From Gymnopilus junonius (Eukaryota; Basidiomycota; Agaricomycetes; Agaricales; Galerinaceae), in NCBI GenBank assembly GCA_015501075.1, contig JADNYJ010000066.1, positions 124,001 to 188,000 of the forward strand: 64,000 nt of DNA, given 5' to 3'. Under the pieces are notes generated by a model, which saw nothing but the letters and a program-made list of their open reading frames with translations, made no database searches and was not told the DNA's origin. Position 1 is the stretch's first letter. The number at the start of each line of letters is the position of its first letter. Position numbers and translations under genes: made by a program. This document shows, one piece after another, positions 35,721-48,072 of the stretch.

Positions 35721-36841
35721 ATGTGGTTCTACAGGCCAACTCAGAGTTATTTAGCCAAATTCGCCTCCCGGAGAAGTAATGCTCGTCGCTTTCTCTCGGT
35801 ATTTGCTTTCTGATGTATTCCATTCCCCTGCATCTTGACATGTTCCATCTACATAGGCATCAGTCTCTCGGTCGCCCAGACCAATATCACGGACGATTCA
35901 GACCCTCGACTGGCGAAATCTGGATTCCATGGGTCAACAGGTTTATGACCTCTCTGGAAAGACAGGAGTCCGATTCCACATCCCGTCGGAAAGCACTCAC
36001 ACCCTCATTCACTATCATCGTTCCAAAAAGTCTGCAGTCAAGTTTCCACCAGACACGGTCGGTGTCCTGTACTATCGCCAGCCGCCTGACCTACCATCGC
36101 TTGCTGGAGAGATACGGTTCCGCATACTATCAGACATTCACCACTTCCACGAAGGAAAAGACCTAGGAAGGAGCAATGGTGAACCCTGGACAATCCACAT
36201 GCACAGTCTCGCAAAAAACATAGGATTTAAAGGGCTCCTTGCAAAACTGATAAGGGAATCGTTGATAGACGAAAGTGTTATCGCCGACTTGCAAAAGTTT
36301 CCCTCTCTAGGCCAAGGGAGCACCGACTTCCAGTATGAATTTAACGAACCCTTCATTATTGATATGGCAAATGCCTATATTTCGCGAACCTTTATGAACC
36401 AGTCGATGTCGCATCATTTTTATTGGCAATGCTTCAAGGACGTGATCAGGGAAAAGGGCAACAAGGAAAAAAGTGCGCAGATGGTAACCATTTCATACAC
36501 CGGTATGTCTTCCGAACGACACCCAGTTGCCCATCCATATTCACTTCATTTTTGCAGGCCGCATTCTCGCTCGCCTCGAGTTATCACATTCACCAGAGAG
36601 ACCGGCCAAATATCGGGGCGTGGTTGTGAGAGTGCTCGAGGTTTTGGAGCCTTTGGAATGCTTACGTCCTGAACTCAGTGCATTCCAGTCACCGGTTCCT
36701 GGTCATCTCCTTATGCGGAAGAAACGGGTTGGCAGCTATCTAGTTGAGAGGCCGTTAATTTCTTATTTGTCGGCCAGAAAAGATGGACAGATTATCGCAG
36801 AATTTGCGGGGTGCCATGGGAATAATTTTTGGAAAGACTGA
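35721..36841 (+). CDS. tandem orphan-family protein 1, predicted mitochondrial
   Basis: Unrecognised family, first of three head-to-tail paralogues. Exons 35721-35798, 35857-36502 and 36558-36841 give 335 residues. Exon 1 encodes 26 residues rich in Arg, Ser and Ala (MWFYRPTQSYLAKF, then ASRRSNARRFLS) with no acidic residue, a good mitochondrial presequence. A phase-0 intron follows, as in both sisters. The mature part has a YDLSG motif, KFPPDTVGVLYYRQPP, ISGELRFRILSD-like (here LAGEIRFRILSDIHHFHEGKDL), LIRESLIDESVIADLQKFP, NEPFIIDM, GRILARLELS, VVRVLEVLEPLECL and IIAEFAG. The strand-rich pattern suggests a soluble beta protein; there is no membrane span. A reader using only the longest open frame would start at 35929 and lose the presequence and a conserved TIQTLDWRNLD segment. 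Confidence 0.75.
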
Positions 36842-37525
36842 TCTTGCATTGGTCTGCCTACGACATGCTCTACAACACGCATTTTCTGCCCAGCAAATGC
36901 TGTCAGCATCATCCAGCGGATATCAATGCTCTTGATACGCCATTGTGGCTCACAAGAACTTGTCGCGGAGTCGCCTGTGAAGCATTGGTTCAAAAGCATG
37001 GTGATGCAGCATCTTAGCCTTCACATATCGGGGACGGATTTGTATGTCGTTTGTCCATTGGATTTGTTGCTCCTTCTAGTCTGAGAAAGAGCTTGTGCGT
37101 CGGGATGTACTTCCGAAACAAATTTTACATTTTGCACGCTTCAGCCTACCCTAATAAACGCTGCGTCCGAGTTTGAACCAAAAAATATACTGAAGATCGA
37201 ACGTCGAAAATGAACTTGTTTGTAACTGCAGAGCGTCCATTGCCAAAGATTGTAGAAGGATTTAGGGCCGGCAAAAGCGTATATTTCTACTAGTACCATC
37301 GTTGTGGGTTTGCTCATATCACGACCGTCTCTTCAACCTCTCATTGATTCTGTGCACGGAAGAACGAGGGGTGCCCACTGCAACTTCATGACCTGACTGA
37401 GAGGTGTCGGCCCATAGGTGAAATCTCCTGCAAAACTCTGCATACGTAATGAAGCTCATGCAAAACCCAAGCAGCCCATCACTTTTCAGTCCTGCCAGGA
37501 GGCGTGCTCAGGCTTTTCAGGAGAG
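36842..37525. other. intergenic spacer 1 of the array
   Basis: 684 bp between array genes 1 and 2, almost the same length as the spacer between genes 2 and 3 (685 bp). No frame of note. Confidence 0.5.
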
Positions 37526-38691
37526 ATGAATCGCTTGACGTTTTCTGTACAACGCTATATTGTACCGCGTGCCTCCTCAAATGCACTTTCACGAAGAGCT
37601 TGCTTTCGTCATGGTAGCCGGTATTTGGGGACAGTATCAGGAGCCTATGAACGCGATTTTTCCTTGGTATCTACATTCAATAAGCCCTTTCACCTTGACA
37701 TGCTTCTGACATGATGCGTTTGCCACAGAAATCATCCAACAAGAATAATTTTCGTGAAATACGAACCATAAGGACCCTCGATCCCAAAAAGATGACCTCC
37801 GTCGGTCAACAGGTATATGACTTGTCTGGTAGAGAATGGGCAAGTTTCCACGACGCCATAAGGAAGTTATCGACCAGTATACAATATTGGGGCTCCGGCA
37901 AGTCCAAGACGAAATTTCCACCAGGGACGGCTGGGGTATTGTATTACAAGCAACCCCTTGACGGAGAACCAGCAATTTCGGGAGAATTGCGATTTCGTGT
38001 ATTGTCTGACGTGGCAAATTTCGAGGAAGGAGAAGACCTCAAATTACAAAATGGCGACGTTTGGCATTTTTCTCTTTACAACATCGCCAAGAGCACGACC
38101 TGGGTAGCGATTCGGTCGAAATTGATCGCTGAATCCTTGGTGGATGAACGCGTTATCGCTGACTTACAGAAGCTTCCCGGCATGCCCAAAGGGATCGTCA
38201 ACTACCATTATGAAATGGGACAACCTTTTATCATTGACCTAGAACATCCCAATATCTCGAGGACCTTCATCACTCGGTCGATGTTATATCCCTTTAGGTG
38301 GAAGTGCTTTGTTGATATGTACAGGACTTGGCAGAAAATACTTGAACCTTGTCCACCATACACTGGCATGTTGTCATATAAATTTCTTTATATGTTAGCT
38401 TATGCGATGATATCCTATTCCACAGGTCGCATTCGTGTCCGCCTTGAGTTATCATATGTCGGGGCAGGTTCCATCGAGAAGCAGGGCTTGGTGCTGAGGG
38501 TCCTTGAGGTTCTATCCCCTCTCAAGTGTCTCAATGCTGAATACGATCTATTGAAGTACCCGGTTCCGGGAGAACTTCTCATGCGTTCGAAGAAGGTCGA
38601 TGATGGAAGTGAAAGGCCACTCTTCTATCCACTACGAACAAGGAAGGACGGCGAAATTATTGCTAAATTTGCTGGGATAAATTGGCCATAG
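37526..38691 (+). CDS. tandem orphan-family protein 2, predicted mitochondrial
   Basis: Second paralogue. Exons 37526-37666, 37729-38365 and 38426-38691 give 347 residues. Exon 1 encodes 47 residues, the first 35 Arg/Ser-rich with no acidic residue (MNRLTFSVQRYIVPRASSNA, then LSRRACFRHGSRYLG), again a mitochondrial-type presequence. The mature part matches the sisters: TIRTLDPKKM, QQVYDLSG, KFPPGTAGVLYYKQPL, ISGELRFRVLSDVANFEEGEDL, LIAESLVDERVIADLQKLPG, VNYHYEMGQPFIIDLE, GRIRVRLELS, LVLRVLEVLSPLKCL, PVPGELLMRSKK, IIAKFAGINWP. The second intron (38366-38425, 60 bp) aligns with the GT-AG introns of the sisters but has a GC donor. It is also a multiple of three without a stop, so retention would add 20 hydrophobic residues. 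Confidence 0.75.
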
Positions 38692-39376
38692 CTAGATCAA
38701 CGGCGAAGCTATTCCAGCCCAAGCAGTCAATAGCCCCCCACGCACAAAATCCGGCTACAGCCAGGAATCAAGGCCAATATGCGGCCACAGCTGCTGCGGC
38801 CAAGGAGCCGCCGCCCAATGATGTCGCCAACGCATGTTCATCACGCAGGGTCCGACTCAATGCTTCGAAGTCGTGCATATGCCTATTTACCCATTCCTTT
38901 TGGAAGGAGTTTGGGCAAATGATATACCAAGTAGAGTACATGTATTATTGTACCATGCTATACCTTCGGACTCAGCGATAACTTGCGGAATTCAAAGTTA
39001 TACTTAGTAGTGATATTCAGTATGTGGGTTGCATGCAGAAATAGGACGGAGGTTGCGAAGCCTGCATTGCCTGATCATGAAGCGGACCAGTGACAGCTAT
39101 TCATTCACAATTACAACGCGCTTTTGGCTGCCCTAAACACGGTCATGACTTTCACCTTGACTCTGTTCCTTCCTTTTTGTAACTCCCTCCCAACACCCTG
39201 TATTAGGTTCGTACGATGAAGGAGTTGTGAAGTGGTTGTCAGCGAGCACTTTTAAGAAGGTGAAGTCCTTCCAAAGTGTTGTCGTTTGCTTGCTCGTGCG
39301 AAGCTGTGGCAGATCATAAACAGGGTCCTCAGTTTGTGTAGTTCTATGAACTGATTCTCAAAAGCATCCAGAAAAG
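38692..39376. other. intergenic spacer 2 of the array
   Basis: 685 bp between array genes 2 and 3. A plus-strand frame at 38682-38981 is Ala/Pro-rich and resembles nothing. Confidence 0.5.
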
Positions 39377-40486
39377 ATGTCTTTCATGACTTTTCTTCTC
39401 AAACCCGCAACCCTTCCTGGACGATCTGGGGCGATAGCAAGAGTTCATAAACATCGTTTTATCACGGTAGCTACCTCTAACCAACCCTCTTGCGTCTTGA
39501 CATAAAAATATGTTATAGAGGTCCTCGACTAAACCCACTTTCCGTTCAACTTCAACACTAATAATTAAAACCCTTGACCCGAGAAAGTTGGAATTGTCGG
39601 CTCAACCAATCTACGACCTCTCCGGACTGAAATTTACGAGATTGCTCGTTCCGTCAGAGAATGGCTGGGTCAGTGCTGAGTATCGCCGCATTGACAACTC
39701 CAGGCTGCCGTTTCCTCCTGGTACAGCTGGGGTTTTATATTACAATCAGCCACCTGCCGAACGACCACCAATTTCTGGCGCATTGCGATTTCGAATATTG
39801 TCCGACGTGTCAAAGTTTGACGAGGGCGAAGACCTCGTATTCAGAAGGCGCTATGAAGATGGAGTTTGGCAAGTGCCCCTGTACAATCTAGTGAAAGCAG
39901 ATAAATGGCTGGCAGTTCGGTCGATGTTGGTGAAGGAGGCATTGGTAGACAAGGAACTCATCGCTGGCATACAAAAATTCCCGGGATTCTCCACGGGAAG
40001 GGTCAACTATCACTATGAGCTGGGTCAACCTTTTGTCATTGACTTTGAGTCCAACATTGCTATTGCGAGGATTCTTATGACTCGGTCAATGAGGCATTTG
40101 TTCCGATGGACACCCATGCCGTACGTGCATAACCATGTTTACAAGGTCTCTGGGCGCAACCCCTACCTAGGTGCTTTTTTATGAAGACCTTTAAAACAGC
40201 GGCTTGTTGATTTCTTCCTTGTTCAGGCCGTATCCTTGTCCGCTTAGAGTTGTCCCATCCATCCAACACTCCCGGCATAAAGCAGAACTTGGTATTGCGA
40301 GTCCTTGATATCTTGAAGCCATTCCAGTCCACCCGATCCGAAGGCGATTTCTTAGCACCACCGGTCCCTGGAGAGCTTCTTACGTGGAAGAGGTTCGGTT
40401 TAAAAGAGATGCCGTTATTTTACCCACTGGCCAAGCGACCTGGTGGACAGAATATCGCTGAATTTGCTGGGATCCCATGGTTGTAG
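39377..40486 (+). CDS. tandem orphan-family protein 3, predicted mitochondrial
   Basis: Third paralogue. Exons 39377-39466, 39519-40170 and 40227-40486 give 333 residues. Exon 1 encodes 30 residues with basic and hydroxylated residues and no acidic one (MSFMTFLLKPATLPGRSG then AIARVHKHRFIT). Exon 2 opens with RSSTKPTFRSTSTLIIKTLD, which aligns with KSSNKNNFRE...TIRTLD of gene 2. Conserved blocks follow: YDLSG, PFPPGTAGVLYYNQPP, PPISGALRFRILSDVSKFDEGEDL, VKEALVDKELIAGIQKFPG, VNYHYELGQPFVIDFE, GRILVRLELS, LVLRVLDILKPFQ, PVPGELLTWK, IAEFAGIPWL. The longest frame begins at an alternative codon at 39588, so a naive call would lose the first two blocks. Function unknown. Confidence 0.75.
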
Positions 40487-40773
40487 TTTTTGGCTTGCCA
40501 GCGCGATGATTCGAAATGCATACATGCTGGATGAGGGGCCTGCGCCTTGAATATCGAGGGCTTAGCCCTGTTAATGCAAGAGCAGAACAAGAGAACAAAA
40601 GATATATCGGCGAAGATGTATTATCATCAGAGTTGTAAATATACTATTTATCAGACAGTACTTTTGAAGCTTTCAATTCGTTATTTGCAAGTGTTATGTA
40701 TCTTTGCCTGCGCCCTCATTTATCACTTTGTTGCTATTTCAATCCAGATTCGTCAACCCAATCTAAGCGGCAC

Positions 40774-41103
40774 ATGTCTCTTTCAAGTTCAAAGAAGATA
40801 AAAATCACATACGACCTCAAACCACCCAATGGCGTCGAAGCAGGGGATAAACCTACCACTCGATCATTCGAATTCGAAGTCTCTACCCCCACAGTCAATT
40901 CCAACGAGAAGGAGGCCGTCGATGTCAAAGCGTACTGTGCTGCCCTGAGGAAAACGCTGGAGGTCGCTAGGAACGACGTAGGAGATGAGCTTACGGCCTG
41001 GAGAGACCTGGTGGGCAAGGCTGAGCTGATTAAGGAGCCTAAGAAGGGAAGCGGAGGGGAAGAGGATGAGGATGAAATAGACGATGAAGAGGAGGTTCTG
41101 TAA
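40774..41103 (+). CDS. GON7: GON7-like KEOPS subunit
   Basis: Small acidic-tailed protein of 109 residues, single exon. It begins MSLSSSKKIKITYDLKPPNG, has a central helix (VDVKAYCAALRKTLEVARND continuing VGDELTAWRDLVGKAE), and ends with a run of Glu/Asp (GGEEDEDEIDDEEEVL). This order matches fungal Gon7, the KEOPS/EKC subunit that supports N6-threonylcarbamoyl-adenosine formation on ANN-decoding tRNAs. Gon7 is poorly conserved and partly disordered, so the call rests on size, the helix and the tail. The ATG at 40774 was chosen over the upstream in-frame ATG at 40696 because the extra residues are Cys/His-rich and unlike the family. Other small acidic proteins cannot be excluded. Confidence 0.6.
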   Translation: MSLSSSKKIKITYDLKPPNGVEAGDKPTTRSFEFEVSTPTVNSNEKEAVDVKAYCAALRKTLEVARNDVGDELTAWRDLVGKAELIKEPKKGSGGEEDEDEIDDEEEVL

Positions 41104-42303
41104 CTTTCTTTCCTCTGACTCTCTGATTCTCAGCCTTGGATATGGGTGCGTAGAATCTCATGCGCTTTGCTACCGAGGATAAGAACAAGATAATCTGATT
41201 TCTTTCACAGGCCATGATGCTTGAGTGATAGAACGATAAAGATGGCGATAATCCATTCATACTTTGCAGAAAGCAGCGCCATCGTGTTATATCTTACATG
41301 ATACCAGAAGGCGTCAAGATGGCCTTGCCGACTCTCAGAGAGGTTGAAATCATCGAGATAATCCTATTCAGTTTTTATGCCTACCACTTTTTGGATTGTC
41401 TGCCCAGCACTCATCCGTTACTACTCAGCCACATGGGAAGCCGCATTTCGCAGTGATTTTGTACTATAAAGCTATTGGCAAAGACGAACATTGCTCCCTC
41501 AAATAAATCATCGGTGGCCCTTGAATTTTTGAAGGCCAAAAACAAACAGTTTATACGTTGCTGTTGAGTCGGGTGGCAATGAGGAATATTCTATTCAATA
41601 TTGACTGAAAAGCAAGAGGTTTCGCAAAGCAAACAAGCGACTGTGGGCCTGCGGCGAATGACACCTATCCAAACATACCTTACCCCAGAGGCAGCGACGA
41701 TATTGGACGTTCTAGAGAGATTCTTGTTCGAATTTCGAGCCTCAGAGTGCGCCAAAGCGATTCATATATGTATATGTTTGCACATCGTTGTCCTTATCCC
41801 TCTGACTGCATTGCCCAATCAATTAGGGACATGGATCATCAATCACTCTCCAGGATAAATTTGAACTTGAAGTTTTTACCAGTATCAAGTAGGAAGGAGG
41901 CAGGTAGGTTCAATCGCCAGACACCTCGCCTTGTTCATGTTCCCGACCGACATAGATAATTGAGGGCTTGAAGGCCCACGAAAGGTACCTACGCATTTCT
42001 GCTTGAAGGAAATGTTGTTGATTGGAGTGGTCCAGTTCAAGACCTCTAGGGGTTACTATTGGTATAACCGTCCCATTCGAGAGCGACATAGGCACATGAA
42101 CTAGGCAGATCAGCGAAGAAATTTAATTTGAAATATCATTCCTCTTTGACAGGGGGAGAGGAAGGGTAGTCGTTGAATGCTGAATGCTGAAACGCTGAGG
42201 CGAACGAAACGATACGAGAGGATTAAGAATGGATCTATTATTCAGCAAAAGGCAAAGGTAACAATAAGTCGAGTATGATACCGAGAGGTAGTTCAGTGCA
42301 GGG
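41104..42303. other. intergenic, no supported gene
   Basis: 1.2 kb between GON7-like and the 3' end of the uL2m gene. Frames under 90 codons on either strand. Nothing recognised. Confidence 0.45.
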
Positions 42304-43636
42304 TTACGCCAATCCACGCTTCTCCTTGCCTCTAGGCCTCTCGCGGATGACCATCTTGTTGCTGTTCTTGGGTCCCTTGGGACCTGGCTTCCTCGTCCTG
42401 GTACCCTTGGTGCCCCAACCCCAGATTGAGACGGGATGTTTGTTAGATTTGGACTTTCCACGTCCACCTCCGTGAGGATGGTCATTGCTAAATTTATTTG
42501 TCAACATACTTTAGAAAGGAAATTTCTTTGAAAAAAACTGACGCGTTCATAGCCATACCACGCACAGAAGGTCTAATACCCAACCATCGCGAGCGACCGG
42601 CTTTACCAAGTGATCTATTCTTCCAGAGCGGGTTGCTGACTTTTCCGATGGTCGCACAGCAGTCGCGAAGGATCTTCCTCACTTCCCCTGATTGTAGCCT
42701 GACCTGGACGTACTTCGCGCCTTCTTCGACCGCGACGACTTGTCCAAAAGCACCGGCTGACCGACAGAGGATCCCAGGGCCCGTAGGAGTAAGGGACACG
42801 GTGTTTATGACCGTGCCTGGGGGGATGAGGTGCAGAGGAAGAACGTTGCCTGGTTTGAGGGTCATTGAGCGCAGGAGACCCAATGCCAGGTTTTGTGCAG
42901 ATGCGGCTGCAGCTGCGACTGCTTCTGCTTCGGCGGCGGCGGCGGCCTCTTCCCTCGATTGCGGAGTTGAATCTTGGGAACCTTTGGATTTTCTGGGTTT
43001 CGGTGCATGTGCGCTGGTGGTCGTGGTGGTGTGAATACCGTAGCTCTCGAGGAAGTCAGCTGGGATACCCTGCCTGAAGCTCTGTACTTCATCACCTGCT
43101 CGCATACCCTCTGTGGCGATGATGTAGCTCCATTTCTGGTCCCCTACCGATTTAGGGTCACGGTTGTGCAATAGCGCAATATGTGCGGAACGATTGGGGT
43201 CGTACTCGATCCTCACCACATCGTGTATACCCGGTGCCTCCCTTTTGTAATCAATAAGGCGTATACGCTGCTTGTGCCCTCCACCGCGATGACGCACGGT
43301 GATAATGCCGTGGCCATTGCGTCCGCCGTTTTTGCGCTTTGGGAGTGTGAGGGAGCGCAGGGGCCGTCCAGCGTAGAGATGAGGGTTGAGTGGGCGACGT
43401 AAATGACGAATTGAGGGTGTAATGGGTTTGTATGTTTTATACAAGTCCTTGGTACGCGCGAGAGCTGCACCTAGTTCAGAGGATTTGGTATTTTTCCAGA
43501 TTTCAGTGACATAGGTTCTCCTGCTACTATGAGATCGAGAAAAGGCAGCTGGAGGCGCTGTCGCTGTCAGAGACGACGAGCACCGCTGTACTGTTGACGG
43601 CGCTGCGAGACATGTCCTGCGCAGCGCAGCGAACAT
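42304..43636 (-). CDS. RML2: mitochondrial large-subunit ribosomal protein uL2m
   Basis: Component of the mitoribosomal large subunit at the peptidyl-transferase centre. Exons 42543-43636 and 42304-42487 give 425 residues. An N-terminal presequence ([20 protein letters not shown]...SRRTYVTE) is followed by the bacterial L2 N-domain ([38 protein letters not shown]), the OB-like strands, then the C-domain with [41 protein letters not shown] and the conserved loop [17 protein letters not shown]. After a 55-bp intron come the [12 protein letters not shown] histidine motif and the basic tail GTRTRKPG. Between the domains is an Ala/Glu-rich insertion of about 45 residues absent from bacterial L2. 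The second exon carries the catalytically important His region. Confidence 0.95.
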
Positions 43637-43707
43637 GAAGACCCTGCTGAGATGAAAGAAGGAGAATTTGTAGCTGCCAGAAAAGGAAGGCGTCGGTAGC
43701 AGAACAG

Positions 43708-44071
43708 GGTTTTTGTTTGGCTGAGGTAGTTGGAACCAAACTTAGCTGGTCATCGTCGGACGCGTCTTTCTCCAGCCTATCGATTACCGGTGAGACCCAG
43801 TGTCAATGTATTAAGGTTTTTGAAGAGCAAAGCTGTTCGCAGGCGATGAAATTATCGACAGGAACTTCCAATCTCAACAACGGGAGCAGATTGGTGCATT
43901 TTCTTAATTGCTCAGAAATATCCGCACCGTTAACAGTTAATGGATGCAGTGCTTATTCTTACATCCGTGGTTTTGTTCTCGAAGGCCATCTGTAGCAACA
44001 GCAACCTCGCATGATCTCGTTTCTCCAGCACAAATGCGAGAAGCGGCTGGGTGATCTCCAAAATGGTGCAA
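43708..44071 (+). pseudogene. partial 5' copy of RVB2 (promoter, exons 1-3)
   Basis: This stretch repeats the start of RVB2 (45828-46195) at DNA level. Shared blocks in order: AAACTTAGCTGGTCATCGTC with GGACGCGTCTTTC, ACC followed by GGTGAG, CAGGCGATG then TATCGACAGGAAC, GTGCTTATTCTTACATCCGTGGTTT and AATGCGAGAAGCGGCTGGGTGATCTCCAAAATGGTGCA. The initiator ATG is lost (ACCGGTGAG instead of ACCATGGTGAG), the Arg/Gly-Leu-Gly-Leu segment is disrupted, and similarity stops before the Walker A region. Intron sequence is included, so it is a genomic duplication and not a retrocopy. It begins about 70 bp from the divergent uL2m start. Confidence 0.8.
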
Positions 44072-45827
44072 CTTGAAGTGAGGACGCTTCTTGAACGCGC
44101 CTGCTGAGTCTCTTAAGGCAGCTTCGGCATGGTCCATGTAAGATCTAAATTTCTTCACGACATACAGAGGACTGAGTATATCATCAGGCGGTTCAATCCA
44201 ACCCAAATGAAGGTTGTTATCCTACGGCCTACGGATGCATTTTCCTCTTCTCTGGCCATGATCATTGGTAAGCTGCTCAAGTTCCAGTCATTACAAGCTT
44301 ATGAAGGTGTAAACCTTCGAAATTAAAAAAAAAACTTTGATTTGCGCTAGATTTTGCTGGAACGGAACACTTCTGTGTATTCATACCGACCTCCTTACTC
44401 TGGGGTATCGAAGGGATTAAAAATGTCGTATCCGCAGTTGTTGGCAATGTTGGGACGAGGAAGATGATACTTATAGATGATGATGTATGTCTCAAAGCCT
44501 TGAGATCTCCCATTTCAAGAATAGAATACAAATGTAGCAGAATTCTGCGTAATGGCAATCAAGTGATCAAACAAGGCTCATACAACTTCCACTTGTCCCC
44601 TTTCATTTGGGAAGAATCAGTACGAAGATAAAAGCCGATTATGGTGATGACGCATAATAACCTGCTGATAACCCTAGATCGTAACAAAGGGGTCGATGAC
44701 ATGCAGTACGCATTGGCAAACCAAAAAAAGCTGAAACTACGACCACGGGATCCCAACAAGTTCGGCAATAAACTTCCCTTTGCGTCGGTTTGCCAGTGCA
44801 AAGGTCGCCGGTGTTGCTGCTCCACTATGCCGCTTCAGCATAGCAGTTCTCCAGGAACTGGTGGTACCAATGAATCGCCTTCAAAGGAGAGACTGAAAAG
44901 GTATCAGAATATCGAGAACTTTCAACACCAAGTTCTGTTTTATGCCTGGAGTGCTCGGAGGGTGGTACAACTCTAAGCGGACAAGGATGCGCCCTGGAAA
45001 AATGATGCCAATAACAGTCAAAAAACCTTAAATAATGAAATGCACCTAGGTAGGGGGTGCATCTTTCTCGGATCCAGGGTCTTGGTTGGCATAGTGGGTT
45101 CATCAGAGGGTCTCTTTCAGAGCGCGATATGTCAAATTGACAAACGACTGAACAGCAGATTGGAAGTATCTACCTGGCTGAAAAAGCGATGACCATTACC
45201 CCCTTAGTATCTGAGTTGCCCCAGCATGTCTTCCAGGAAGGAGGTTTGAAGGTTTGAGTGTCGAGAAGGGACGCAGCGGAATACGTCGATTCAGAAGAGA
45301 AGCCATGAAAGACCACTTATCTGGATGCCTTCGGTGAATCAATTGAGAGGACTGTGGACTGGTTTATGGTTCTATTTACCGTGTGCGTATCACCCTCTGA
45401 CGGTTGACCTGACACTGGACAGTGGGAACCAGTCATTTGGTCCTGCGACGATGACTTCTACCTTCCATTTTTGCCGCATTTTTGCAAGGCGTCCGAGCCA
45501 GGGTCCTCCGAGATTGGGAGGCAAGCTCTTCTGCTAGTATATGTAAAGTATGTGAGTAAATGGTATATATCAAAAGAACGAGCAAGGGAACTGTAGTTAT
45601 CGCCAAAACACACCTTTCCTACTAGTAAAGCTTGAAATTGAATGAATTAAATTCAGCAGGCCGATTCAGATGTAGAGACATGGAATAAAATTTCCTGAGA
45701 GTATGATGTTAGCGATATCCTCTGAGTTCGCTCGTTCAGATAAGAATCAGTGCATGCGACTGACTGAACAGTGAAGAGGAGATGAGGGAGATGAGCTCTA
45801 TTATTATTCGGCACACGTTTTTGTTTG
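44072..45827. other. no supported gene between RVB2 copies
   Basis: About 1.75 kb. A plus-strand frame at 44641-44976 and a minus-strand frame at 44825-45103 are open but resemble nothing. AT-rich near 45545-45700. It separates the broken 5' copy from the full gene. Confidence 0.45.
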
Positions 45828-45893
45828 GCAAGGGAATCGAAAGTAAACTTAGCTGGTCATCGTCTGGACGCGTCTTTCTTCAGACCACCAACC

Positions 45894-48072
<2,179 letters not shown>

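Noticed and set aside
37418..37525. Upstream extension of array gene 2 to an earlier ATG
   Set aside because: The extra 36 residues are unlike the sisters and would bury the presequence; the ATG at 37526 gives an Arg-rich N-terminus like the other two genes.
42498..43034. 178-codon plus-strand open frame
   Set aside because: Antisense to the uL2m coding exon, which has strong family sequence on the other strand; no resemblance of its own.
44180..44215. Possible tRNA B-box (GGTTCAATCC)
   Set aside because: One base short of the consensus, and no A-box or cloverleaf could be drawn around it.
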